Positions 1-5,649 of a stretch of DNA of 6,661 nt are shown one piece after another. The stretch comes from Myxococcota bacterium. Lineage in GTDB: Bacteria; Myxococcota_A; UBA9160; PR03. The notes under the pieces were generated by a model. It worked only from the letters and a program-made list of their open reading frames with translations, was not told where the DNA came from and did not search any database. The stretch's first letter is position 1. Each line of letters opens with the position of its first letter. The stretch lies in the NCBI GenBank assembly GCA_030066475.1, contig JASJBO010000389.1, positions 1-6,661 of the forward strand. The letters run 5' to 3'. The translations under genes were made by a program, and so were the position numbers.

Positions 1-92
1 CGCCGTTGCGGAGTCCCTCGGGTTTCGTGGAGCGACCCCCGGCGCGACGGCCCCGGCCTGATCGAGCCAGAAGCGTCCGATTCCGAACACCC

Positions 93-112
93 GGTGACCG
101 AATCCCGTCACC
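93..112. promoter_or_regulatory. Inverted repeat GGTGAC-N8-GTCACC
   Basis: Arms GGTGAC (93-98) and GTCACC (107-112) are exact reverse complements separated by 8 bases. The spacing centre to centre is 14 bp, somewhat more than one helical turn, which would suit a dimeric regulator; a transcribed hairpin is the other option. It lies about 135 bp before the small gene at 247. Arms this short can arise by chance in GC-rich DNA, so the regulatory reading is inference. Confidence 0.25.
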
Positions 113-189
113 CCGGCTGACGAAGTGTGTCTCCGACCCCTCGGCGGAAGGCGCTCTCGTGGCTGTTCCGCACTCCTGAGGCCACCGAA

Positions 190-203
190 CGCCCCGCGGG
201 GCG
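190..203. promoter_or_regulatory. 14-bp perfect palindrome in the leader of the small gene
   Basis: CGCCCCGCGGGGCG is identical to its own reverse complement and ends 43 bases before the ATG at 247. A weaker outer pair, GCCA at 181-184 and TGGC at 205-208, surrounds it. It could be an operator or part of an RNA structure in the leader. Pure G/C palindromes of this length are not rare in DNA of this composition. Confidence 0.25.
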
Positions 204-234
204 CTGGCACGGTTGATGCTTCCTCCGAGCCGTG

Positions 235-240
235 AGGGAG
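235..240 (+). promoter_or_regulatory. Ribosome binding site that decides the start at 247
   Basis: The purine run ending in GGGAG, continued by G at 241, lies 5-6 bases before ATG 247, good Shine-Dalgarno spacing. It overlaps the in-frame GTG at 232, which has no comparable purine run at useful distance. ATG 247 is therefore preferred as the start. Confidence 0.6.
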
Positions 241-246
241 GCCACC

Positions 247-468
247 ATGAGCGCTGACGTCACGGCGAATCGGGTTTCCGATCCCCTGCGACTCGTCCAC
301 GAGCGGAGCGACGAGGTCCTCGAGACCACGCTGCTCGAGCTCGTCCGGGCCATCAGCGAGGTGACGGACGACGACCGCGAGGTGCTGGCGACGGTGATGC
401 ACCTGCTGCGCAGCGGACGGGTCCGGCTGGTGGGCAACTTCCGCGGCGAGCTGCCCGACGCGGCCTGA
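247..468 (+). CDS. Small hypothetical protein, 73 aa
   Basis: I cannot name this family. The 73-residue product has a polar N-terminus, then a mainly helical stretch (roughly residues 15-55) in which leucines, valines and isoleucines alternate with Glu, Asp and Arg. It ends in a short motif around SGRVRLVGNFRG (residues 56-67) that would form a beta hairpin. Two helices followed by a strand pair is compatible with a small winged-helix or adaptor fold, but this is only a guess from the pattern. It has no cysteines, signal peptide or membrane segment, so it is probably cytoplasmic. It precedes top6B by 113 bp on the same strand. The start is set by the Shine-Dalgarno sequence at 235-241. An in-frame GTG at 232 would add five residues. 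Confidence 0.65.
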   Translation: MSADVTANRVSDPLRLVHERSDEVLETTLLELVRAISEVTDDDREVLATVMHLLRSGRVRLVGNFRGELPDAA

Positions 469-497
469 GGCCGCCCGAGCCGGCGCCGGCCCGGCTC
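460..497 (+). terminator. Two hairpins at and after the stop of the small gene
   Basis: Bases 460-474 (GCGGCC-TGA-GGCCGC) form a 6-bp perfect stem whose loop is the stop codon. Immediately after it, 477-483 (GAGCCGG) pairs with 491-497 (CCGGCTC) across a 7-base loop to give a 7-bp perfect stem. There is no T-run after either stem, so a classical intrinsic terminator is not shown. Partial termination, mRNA 3'-end protection or a Rho-dependent site are all possible. They separate the small gene from top6BA. Confidence 0.35.
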
Positions 498-529
498 CCC
501 ACGCGCAAGTCCCCGGAAACAGAGGGTTC

Positions 530-558
530 TTGACCGCCCTGCCCCGGGAGGGGATCAT
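530..558 (+). promoter_or_regulatory. Candidate sigma-70-like promoter for top6BA
   Basis: TTGACC at 530-535 matches five of six bases of the -35 consensus. After a 17-bp spacer, GATCAT at 553-558 matches four of six of the -10 consensus. Transcription would begin near 565, leaving a leader of under 20 bases before ATG 582. The -10 element lies in the spacer and loop side of the inverted repeat at 542-573. The spacing is ideal, but the -10 match is only moderate. Confidence 0.4.
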
Positions 559-573
559 CTGCGCCTCCTGGGG
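542..573 (+). promoter_or_regulatory. Inverted repeat overlapping the top6B -10 region and RBS
   Basis: Left arm CCCCGGGAGG (542-551) and right arm CCTCCTGGGG (564-573) pair over 10 positions: nine Watson-Crick pairs and one G-T, with a 12-base loop. The right arm runs into the G-rich Shine-Dalgarno sequence of top6B (570-575), and the loop holds the candidate -10 element. On transcripts starting upstream, the hairpin would mask the RBS. As DNA, the repeat could be an operator covering the promoter. Transcripts from the local promoter would lack the left arm. Confidence 0.4.
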
Positions 574-581
574 GGTGCGCG

Positions 582-2372
582 ATGGAAGAGCAGGAGACGT
601 TCGTCTTCGCCGCGGAGGCGGCGCAGTCGCCGCGGAGCGGGGGCGGTAGCGGGCGCGGGCGCAAGGCGCCGGCCAAGCGTCAGGCGCCCGCGAAGCGGAA
701 GGCGGCGCCCAAGCGCAAGAAGCCGGCGGCGCGCAAGGCCGGTGGCGCCAAGCCCCGCGGTGCGAAGGCCGCCGCGTCGGGCGGCGGCGCTGCCCAGGCG
801 GCGGCACCCCGCGAGCGCACCAGCGCCAGCGAGCTGGCGCGCAAGCAGCGCGACATCTCGGTCTCGGAGTTCTTCGCCAAGAACCGCCACCTGCTGGGCT
901 TCGACAATCCCAGCAAGGCGCTCCTCACCACGGTGAAGGAGGGCGTCGACAACTCCCTCGATGCCTGCGAAGAGGCGGGCATCGTCCCGACCATCCGCGT
1001 CGAGATCCGGCAGCTGGGCGAGACGCGCTTCCTGGTCGCCATCGAGGACAACGGGCCCGGCATCGTCCGCGCCCAGGTGCCGAAGATCTTCGGCCGGCTG
1101 CTCTACGGCTCGAAGTTCCACCGGCTGCGCCAGAGCCGCGGCCAGCAGGGCATCGGCATCAGCGCCGCCGGCATGTACGGGCTGCTCACCACCGGCAAGC
1201 CGGTGGTGATCACCACGCGCACCGGCAAGCGCAAGCAGGCCCACCACTTCGAGCTGGTGATCGACACCCAGAAGAACGAGCCCAAGGTGAAGCGCGACGA
1301 CGTCGTGCAGTGGGACGTCGAGCACGGCACCCGGGTCGAGATCGAGCTCGAGGGCAACTACCGCGGCGGCCAGCACTCCGTCGACAACTACGTGCGCCAG
1401 ATCTCGCTCGCCAATCCGCATGCCGAGCTGCGCTACCGCGGCCCCGGGCAGAAGCCGGAGCAGACGCACGTGTTCCCGCGCGTCGCGCAGGAGCTGCCGC
1501 CCGAGACGGCCGAGATCAAGCCCCACCCCTACGGCGTCGAGCTCGGCGTGCTGATGCAGATGTTCCGCGACACCGGCTCGCGCAACCTGCGCGGCTGCCT
1601 GCAGGCCGACTTCTCGCGCGTCTCGGGCCGCGTGGCCGACGCGATCTGCGAGACCGCGAAGGTCGCGACGACGCGGCGCCCGCGCGAGGTGAAGCGCGAC
1701 GAGGCCGAGCGCCTGCACAAGGCGATCCAGAAGACCCGGATCATGGCGCCGCCCACCGACTGCATCGCCCCGATCGGCGAGGCGCTGATCGAGAAGGCGC
1801 TGCGCGCGGAGGTCGAGGCCGACTTCGTGGCGGCCACCACGCGCCGGCCCACCGTCTACCGGGGCAACCCGTTCCTGGTCGAGGTGGGCCTGGCCTACGG
1901 CGGCGCGCTGCCGGTGGAGGAGCCGGTGACGCTCTACCGCTACGCCAACCGCGTGCCGCTCCAGTACCAGCAGGGCGCCTGCGCCATCACCAGGGCCGTG
2001 ACGGGCACCGACTGGAAGGCCTATGGGCTCCAGAAGCCGCGCGGGGCGCTGCCGGTCGGCCCGATGCTGCTGATGGTGCACGTCGCCAGCGTCTGGGTGC
2101 CGTTCACTTCCGAGAGCAAGGAGGCGGTGGCGCACTACCCGGAGATCATCAAGGAGCTGCGGCTGGCGCTCCAGGAGTGCGGGCGCAAGGTCTCGACCCA
2201 CATCCGGCGCCAGCGGCGCGAGGCCGACGAGGCCAAGAAGCGCAGCTACATCACCCGCTACATCCCGCACGTGTCGATCGCGCTCCAGGAGATCCTGGGC
2301 TTCGACGACCGCGAGCGCGACCGCACCACGCGCACGCTCACCAAGGTGCTCGAACGCACCCGGAAGCTCTGA
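582..2372 (+). CDS. top6B: DNA topoisomerase VI subunit B (GHKL ATPase), with basic N-terminal tail
   Basis: This is the ATPase subunit of the type IIB topoisomerase. It binds ATP, dimerises as a gate and drives passage of one DNA duplex through the break made by Top6A. Residues 1-80 are a Lys/Arg/Ala/Pro-rich tail (motifs such as APAKRK). The Bergerat ATP fold follows: N-box VKEGVDNSLDA with Glu120 and Asn124, G1 box DNGPG (156-160) and G2 box around RGQQGIG (186-192). An H2TH-like segment (about 310-390) and the transducer domain come next, with the likely switch lysine Lys513 in FTSESKEAVA. The core from about residue 88 has normal archaeal-type length; no C-terminal Ig-like domain is visible. 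No ATG, GTG or TTG in frame lies between the start and the ATPase fold, so the tail must be translated. The start has a G-rich RBS at 570-575. Topoisomerase VI is general in archaea and plants but patchy in bacteria. Confidence 0.95.
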   Translation: MEEQETFVFAAEAAQSPRSGGGSGRGRKAPAKRQAPAKRKAAPKRKKPAARKAGGAKPRGAKAAASGGGAAQAAAPRERTSASELARKQRDISVSEFFAKNRHLLGFDNPSKALLTTVKEGVDNSLDACEEAGIVPTIRVEIRQLGETRFLVAIEDNGPGIVRAQVPKIFGRLLYGSKFHRLRQSRGQQGIGISAAGMYGLLTTGKPVVITTRTGKRKQAHHFELVIDTQKNEPKVKRDDVVQWDVEHGTRVEIELEGNYRGGQHSVDNYVRQISLANPHAELRYRGPGQKPEQTHVFPRVAQELPPETAEIKPHPYGVELGVLMQMFRDTGSRNLRGCLQADFSRVSGRVADAICETAKVATTRRPREVKRDEAERLHKAIQKTRIMAPPTDCIAPIGEALIEKALRAEVEADFVAATTRRPTVYRGNPFLVEVGLAYGGALPVEEPVTLYRYANRVPLQYQQGACAITRAVTGTDWKAYGLQKPRGALPVGPMLLMVHVASVWVPFTSESKEAVAHYPEIIKELRLALQECGRKVSTHIRRQRREADEAKKRSYITRYIPHVSIALQEILGFDDRERDRTTRTLTKVLERTRKL

Positions 2373-2374
2373 CC

Positions 2375-3658
2375 ATGGCAGCTCGCAAGAAGAAGGCGGC
2401 GACGCGCAAGAAGACGGCCAGTCGCAAGGGGACGGCGACCCGCAAGAAGACGCCGGCGCGGAAGCCGGCCGGGGCGCGCAAGAAGGGCACGGCGCGCAAG
2501 AAGACCGGCGCCCGCAAGAAGGCGCCGGCCCGCGCCCGGGGGAGCGGCGAGAAGCGCGTGCAGGCCACCGACGCCCAGACCACCAGGCAGATCGACTCGA
2601 CGGCGAAGCGCGTGCACCAGACCATCCGCGCCAGCCGCCGGCCCGACCTGGCGCTGCCGGTGCGGGCGCTCTCGAACGTGTCCTACGACACGCGCCGCGG
2701 CTACCTCGAGATCGGCCGCCAGCGCAAGGTGCGCACCCTGTCGGTCAACACGGTGAAGAACTTCGCGCAGACGCTGCGCATGATGGCGCTGTCGAAGGAG
2801 CTGATCGGCAACAACGACTTCGCCACCAAGCGGGAGGCCTACTACATCTCGAAGAACTGGGAGGACGCCAAGTTCGACGAGCAGGTCGAGTCGGACACCG
2901 TGATGGACGACATCGAGGCGCTCTTCTCGGTCGACTCGATCGCGCGCGAGCAGCTGCGCTTCTATCCGGAGGAGCACGGCGGCTCGGTGTCGGGGCCGCT
3001 CCTTGTGATCGACCGCGACGCCACGGGCCGCGTCGCGCGCATCGACTGCAGCAACTTCGGCTCGGGCGCCTACTCGGTGCCGACCTCGGTCGAGGAGCTC
3101 GACTTCGAGACCTCGGCCGACTTCGTGCTGCTGGTCGAGACCGGCGGCATGTTCCAGCGCCTGCAGAGCCACCGCTTCTGGGAGCGGGCGAACTGCATCC
3201 TGGTCGAGATGGGCGGCGTGCCCACGCGAGCGGTGCGGCGCTTCGTCCGGCGCCTGGCGGACGAGGAGGGGCTCCCCGTCTACGCCTTCACCGACTGCGA
3301 CCCCTATGGCGTCGCGAACATCTACCGCACGCTCAAGGTGGGCTCGGGCTCGGCGGCGCACATCAACCGCTTCTTCTGCGTGCCCACCGCCCGCTTCCTG
3401 GGCGTCACGCCGCAGGACATCGTCGACTACGAGCTGCCGACCCATCCGCTGAAGGACGTGGACGTGAAGCGGGCGAAGGACGCGCTCAAGAACGATCCCT
3501 TCTTCCAGCGCCACAAGGAGTGGCGCCAGGCGCTCGAGCAGCTGGTCAAGATGGGGGTGCGCGCCGAGCAGCAGGCGCTGGCCAAGTGGGGACTCAACTA
3601 CGTGATCGACGAGTACCTGCCCCAGAAGCTCGAGCGGCCCGAGAAGTTCCTGCCGTAG
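2375..3658 (+). CDS. top6A: DNA topoisomerase VI subunit A (Spo11-like), with repeat-rich basic tail
   Basis: This is the DNA-cleaving subunit, 427 residues, partner of Top6B in an A2B2 enzyme that relaxes and decatenates DNA. Residues 1-58 form a basic tail built of six-residue repeats ([18 protein letters not shown] and the like). The winged-helix 5Y-CAP domain follows, with KREAYY at 152-157; the second tyrosine (Tyr157) is the expected nucleophile. The Toprim domain has its glutamate at Glu255 (LLVETGG) and the metal-binding pair Asp307/Asp309 (FTDCDP). The end, with DEYLPQKL (412-419), is typical of the family. The gene begins 2 bp after the top6B stop, with GGAAG at 2362-2366 as RBS, so the two are co-transcribed and probably translationally coupled. 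An in-frame GTG at residue 62 could give a tail-less form, but its RBS is not convincing. All catalytic residues are present, so this is a full topoisomerase rather than the Top6A-like JetD of Wadjet systems. Confidence 0.95.
   Translation: MAARKKKAATRKKTASRKGTATRKKTPARKPAGARKKGTARKKTGARKKAPARARGSGEKRVQATDAQTTRQIDSTAKRVHQTIRASRRPDLALPVRALSNVSYDTRRGYLEIGRQRKVRTLSVNTVKNFAQTLRMMALSKELIGNNDFATKREAYYISKNWEDAKFDEQVESDTVMDDIEALFSVDSIAREQLRFYPEEHGGSVSGPLLVIDRDATGRVARIDCSNFGSGAYSVPTSVEELDFETSADFVLLVETGGMFQRLQSHRFWERANCILVEMGGVPTRAVRRFVRRLADEEGLPVYAFTDCDPYGVANIYRTLKVGSGSAAHINRFFCVPTARFLGVTPQDIVDYELPTHPLKDVDVKRAKDALKNDPFFQRHKEWRQALEQLVKMGVRAEQQALAKWGLNYVIDEYLPQKLERPEKFLP
2405..2548 (+). repeat. 18-bp tandem repeats encoding hexad tail of Top6A
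   Basis: Eight consecutive 18-bp units begin at 2405, 2423, 2441, 2459, 2477, 2495, 2513 and 2531. Each encodes six residues starting with Arg (positions 11, 17, 23, 29, 35, 41, 47, 53), usually as RKK followed by small residues T, A, S, G or P. Most units open with CGCAAGAAG, while the second half of each unit varies. The last unit (RARGSG) is degenerate. The pattern resembles the Lys/Ala-rich C-terminal tails of histone H1 and of bacterial H1-like proteins such as AlgP. Confidence 0.85.
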
Positions 3659-3761
3659 CCGCCGTGCGCGGCGAGCTGCGCACACGCTGCGCACGGGCGC
3701 CTGCCGCGGGCCTGCCGGCGCGCCTACCCGGCGCCGCTGCGAGCGAGTATCGTGTGCCGCC
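3659..3761. other. Gap between top6A and rmlA
   Basis: This 103-bp, very GC-rich gap contains GTGCGC (3664-3669) and GCGCAC (3678-3683), which can form a 6-bp stem with an 8-base loop just after the top6A stop. It also contains a direct repeat GCTGCGCAC at 3675-3683 and 3686-3694. No T-run follows the stem, so termination is unproven. No clear -35/-10 pair is seen before rmlA, and the bases just before its ATG lack a good Shine-Dalgarno sequence. Whether rmlA is read from its own promoter cannot be decided here. Confidence 0.4.
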
Positions 3762-4634
3762 ATGAAGGGAATCGTCCTGGCCGGCGGATCGGGCACGCGG
3801 CTCCACCCGATCACGCGCGGCGTGAGCAAGCAGCTCCTGCCGATCTACGACAAGCCCCTGGTCTACTACCCGCTCTCGACGCTGATGCTGGCCGGCGTGC
3901 GCGAGGTGCTGCTGATCAGCACGCCGCAGGACCTGCCGTCGTTCGAACGCCTGTTGGGCGACGGCAGCGAGCTCGGCATGTCGATCGCCTACGCCGCACA
4001 GCCCGCGCCCGAGGGCATCGCGCAGGCCTTCCTGATCGGGCGCGACTTCATCGGCGGCGACGGCGTGGCGCTGGCCCTCGGCGACAACGTCTTCCACGGC
4101 CACGGACTGATCGACACGCTGCGGCGCGCCGCCTCGCAGGGCTCGGGCGCCACCGTGTTCGGCTACCGGGTGAACGACCCCGAGCGCTACGGCGTGGTGG
4201 AGTTCGACGCCGAGGGCCGCGTACTGGGCATCGAGGAGAAGCCGGCGCGGCCGCGCTCGCAGTACGCCGTGGTCGGCCTCTACTTCTACGACGGCGAGGT
4301 GGTCGACATCGCCGCCGGGCTCGAGCCCTCGGACCGCGGCGAGCTGGAGATCACCGACGTGAACCTGGCCTACCTCGAGCGCGGCAAGCTGCGCGTCGAG
4401 CTGCTCGGGCGCGGCACCGCCTGGCTCGACACCGGCACCCACGAGTCGCTGATCCAGGCGTCCGAGTACATCCACACCGTCCAGGAGCGCCAGGGCCTGA
4501 TGGTCTCGTGCATCGAGGAGATCGCCTACCGCCAGGGCTGGATCGACCGCGTGCAGCTCGCGCGGCTCGGCGCCGCGCTCAAGAAGTCGAGCTACGGCGC
4601 GTACCTCGAGCGCCTCTCCCACGAGATCCTCTGA
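3762..4634 (+). CDS. rmlA: Glucose-1-phosphate thymidylyltransferase
   Basis: It joins glucose-1-phosphate and dTTP to give dTDP-glucose and pyrophosphate, the first step to dTDP-L-rhamnose for surface polysaccharide. The 290-residue length is normal for the RmlA/RfbA family. Visible motifs in order are the nucleotide-binding loop [11 protein letters not shown] (6-16), [11 protein letters not shown] with Lys23 and Gln24, the base-recognition stretch [11 protein letters not shown] (80-90), the metal site GDN with Asp108, EEKP (158-161), EITDVN (196-201) and [10 protein letters not shown] (221-230) with Asp223, the second metal ligand. The C-terminus [13 protein letters not shown] matches the usual helical end. 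The protein is cytoplasmic. The ATG lies directly before the family's conserved N-terminus MKGIVLAGG, which fixes the start despite a weak RBS. It abuts rmlC, with which it surely forms one transcript. Confidence 0.95.
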   Translation: MKGIVLAGGSGTRLHPITRGVSKQLLPIYDKPLVYYPLSTLMLAGVREVLLISTPQDLPSFERLLGDGSELGMSIAYAAQPAPEGIAQAFLIGRDFIGGDGVALALGDNVFHGHGLIDTLRRAASQGSGATVFGYRVNDPERYGVVEFDAEGRVLGIEEKPARPRSQYAVVGLYFYDGEVVDIAAGLEPSDRGELEITDVNLAYLERGKLRVELLGRGTAWLDTGTHESLIQASEYIHTVQERQGLMVSCIEEIAYRQGWIDRVQLARLGAALKKSSYGAYLERLSHEIL

Positions 4635-5195
4635 GTGGAGTTCCGCCCCACCGCGCTGCCCGGCGTCGTGATCGTCGAGCCCGACGTGCACCGCGACGCG
4701 CGCGGCTTCTTCCTCGAGACCTACCGCGAGGACAGGTACCACGCCGGCGGCATCACCAGCCGCTTCGTGCAGGACAACCACTCGCGCTCGACACGCGGCA
4801 CGCTGCGCGGGCTGCACGCCCAGATCGAGCGCCCGCAGGCCAAGCTGGTGCGCGTGGTCGCGGGCTCGGTGTTCGACGTCGCCGTCGACGTGCGGCGCGG
4901 CTCGCCGAGCTTCGGCAAGTGGGTGGGCGTGTCGCTCTCGGCCGAGAACTTCCGCCAGCTCTACCTGCCGGAGGGCTTCGCCCACGGCTTCTGCGTCACC
5001 AGCGAGGTGGCCGAGTTCGAGTACAAGTGCTCGGACGTCTACGCGCCGGAAACCGAGATCGTCGTCGCGTGGAACGACCCCGCGATCGGCATCGACTGGC
5101 CCGTCGCCGACCCCCTCCTCTCCGACCGCGACCGCAACGCCCTCCCCCTCGCCGAACACGGGGACCGCCTGCCCGTCTGGCAAGCCGATCCGTAG
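4635..5195 (+). CDS. rmlC: dTDP-4-dehydrorhamnose 3,5-epimerase
   Basis: This is the third enzyme of dTDP-L-rhamnose synthesis. It epimerises C3 and C5 of dTDP-4-keto-6-deoxyglucose and has a cupin fold. It is 186 residues long, normal for the family. Motifs seen: DARGFFLETYRE (21-32), VQDNHSRS (45-52), LRGLH with the likely catalytic base His61, Lys70 in PQAKLVRV, EGFAHGF (113-119), and EFEYKCSDVY with the likely catalytic tyrosine Tyr130. The C-terminal SDRDRNALPL stretch is also typical. The residue after His61 is Ala (HAQ), where Tyr or Phe is most common. The GTG start at 4635 directly follows the rmlA TGA at 4632-4634. This abutting arrangement implies translational coupling, since only a short GAG lies upstream as RBS. 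RmlB and RmlD, needed to complete the pathway, are absent from the window. Confidence 0.93.
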   Translation: MEFRPTALPGVVIVEPDVHRDARGFFLETYREDRYHAGGITSRFVQDNHSRSTRGTLRGLHAQIERPQAKLVRVVAGSVFDVAVDVRRGSPSFGKWVGVSLSAENFRQLYLPEGFAHGFCVTSEVAEFEYKCSDVYAPETEIVVAWNDPAIGIDWPVADPLLSDRDRNALPLAEHGDRLPVWQADP

Positions 5196-5216
5196 CCCAC
5201 CTCCTCGAACCCCGAC

Positions 5217-5281
5217 CGAAGCACCCGCAAGCGCCGAAGGCGCGCGCAGCGAGCCGCAGGCGAGCGAAGTCCATCGGGCCG
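5217..5281. repeat. Intergenic repeat, copy 1 (65 bp)
   Basis: This copy opens with CGAAGCACC and contains a variable inner part. It ends in a 40-bp core (5242-5281) that matches 5349-5388 at 39 of 40 positions; the difference is G at 5276 against A at 5383. The inner part holds GCGCC-GAA-GGCGC (5231-5243), a 5-bp stem with a triloop. On the minus strand the core reads as an ATG followed by about ten open codons (MDFARLRLAAR), but the two copies are in different frames, so I treat it as non-coding. The placement between convergent genes resembles REP-type intergenic repeats. Confidence 0.8.
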
Positions 5282-5306
5282 TCTTCGCCCCAGCAAACCG
5301 CCCTCT

Positions 5307-5388
5307 CGAAGCACCGACGCCGCCCGCGCAAGCGGAGGCAAAGCCGGAGCGCGCAGCGAGCCGCAGGCGAGCGAAGTCCATCAGGCCG
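5307..5388. repeat. Intergenic repeat, copy 2 (82 bp)
   Basis: This copy starts with the same CGAAGCACC (5307-5315), has a longer inner part than copy 1, and ends in the shared 40-bp core (5349-5388), 107 bp after the first. The two copies are in direct orientation and separated by about 25 bases. It ends just 2 bases before the stop codon of the minus-strand zinc ribbon gene. Near-identity of the core next to a divergent inner part suggests the core is conserved by function or was recently copied. Confidence 0.8.
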
Positions 5389-5390
5389 GA

Positions 5391-5549
5391 CTAGAAGTCT
5401 TCCTCCGCGTCCCACTCTTCGGGGTCGTCTTCCTTGCCGACGAGGCGGCAGGGAGCCCCGCAGTAGGTGCAGAACACCTCGTCTCCCGGCTTCTCGTCGC
5501 CGAGGGGCAGGTCCGCGTGGCACACCGGGCAGCTGAGATCGCGCTTCAC
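5391..5549 (-). CDS. Small four-cysteine zinc ribbon protein, 52 aa
   Basis: The minus strand encodes a 52-residue protein. It begins VKRDLSCPVCHADL, has a second knuckle FCTYCGAPCRL, and ends in an acidic tail (EDDEPEEWDAEEDF). The two CxxC pairs, Cys7/Cys10 and Cys25/Cys28, are spaced as in a zinc ribbon; a further Cys32 follows. Size, ribbon and acidic C-terminus recall the amino-group carrier LysW, but the ending is not the LysW EDWGE sequence and no lysine or arginine synthesis gene is nearby. The function is unknown; a metal-binding adaptor or nucleic-acid-associated protein is possible. GTG at 5549 is the only usual start codon in frame, since a stop lies upstream in frame. The purine run GGGGAGG ends only 2 bases before it, which is closer than ideal. 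The gene converges with rmlC and diverges from lemA. Confidence 0.7.
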   Translation of the reverse strand: MKRDLSCPVCHADLPLGDEKPGDEVFCTYCGAPCRLVGKEDDPEEWDAEEDF

Positions 5550-5649
5550 GTCCTCCCCGATCGGCCGGGGCGCGCGCCGGCTTGAGGCGGGCCCGCGGCG
5601 CCCGCGGCCGCGGCCGGTACACTCGCCGCGTCTTCAGCAGGGGGGGCCG
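5550..5649. promoter_or_regulatory. Divergent control region between zinc ribbon gene and lemA
   Basis: This 100-bp gap must hold the start signals for both genes. TACACT at 5618-5623 matches four of six bases of a -10 element, 26 bases before the lemA ATG, but no -35 lies at the proper distance. A tandem GCCCGCGGC (5591-5599, 5600-5608) and a palindrome GCGGGCCCGC (5587-5596) lie upstream and could bind a regulator. The G-run at 5641-5646 is a plausible lemA RBS. The promoter call is weak. Confidence 0.3.

Larger units (their letters stand above)
1..246. other. Left-edge region without a confident gene
   Basis: No frame here gives a protein I recognise. Two plus-strand frames are open from the window edge and end at TGA codons at 59-61 and 118-120. 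Either could be the last codons of a gene lying to the left, but each is too short to judge. The stretch holds two inverted repeats (93-112 and 190-203) and the ribosome binding site of the small gene at 247, so it probably acts as that gene's leader and control region. No tRNA-like or rRNA-like sequence is apparent. Confidence 0.4.

Noticed and set aside
555..2270. 571-residue minus-strand frame opposite top6B
   Set aside because: It is an antisense shadow of a well-conserved gene. Its product is low-complexity Leu/Ala/Arg/Gly with no recognisable motif, as expected from third-position GC bias.
1310..2374. Upstream extension of the top6A frame through top6B
   Set aside because: The frame stays open for 355 codons, but the translation is Arg/Ala/Gly-rich noise overlapping the conserved top6B transducer domain. 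The ATG at 2375 has an RBS and correct operon spacing.
582..3658. Wadjet-type or other anti-phage system based on JetD
   Set aside because: The A subunit is a full Top6A with the tyrosine nucleophile, directly paired with a full Top6B. No SMC-like JetC or kleisin genes are present.
3664..3683. Intrinsic terminator after top6A
   Set aside because: The stem is only 6 bp and no T-run follows, so it is described only as part of the gap.
2258..3829. 523-residue minus-strand frame opposite top6A
   Set aside because: Antisense to a gene with intact catalytic motifs; composition is biased and no domain is visible.
3594..5381. 595-residue minus-strand frame opposite rmlA and rmlC
   Set aside because: It covers two certain genes and its first part is just the intergenic repeats read as MDFARLRLAAR. 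No motifs are present.
5217..5388. CRISPR array
   Set aside because: There are only two copies, 107 bp apart. The spacing and inner parts are unequal, the region between copies is itself partly repeated, and no cas genes are nearby.
3752..5536. 594-residue plus-strand frame across rmlA, rmlC and the gap
   Set aside because: It is out of frame with both conserved enzymes and is almost entirely Arg/Ala/Pro, typical of a GC-driven spurious frame.
4996..5622. 208-residue minus-strand frame over the zinc ribbon gene
   Set aside because: It is in a different frame from the cysteine-rich reading, is Arg/Gly/Pro-rich and runs into the antisense of rmlC.
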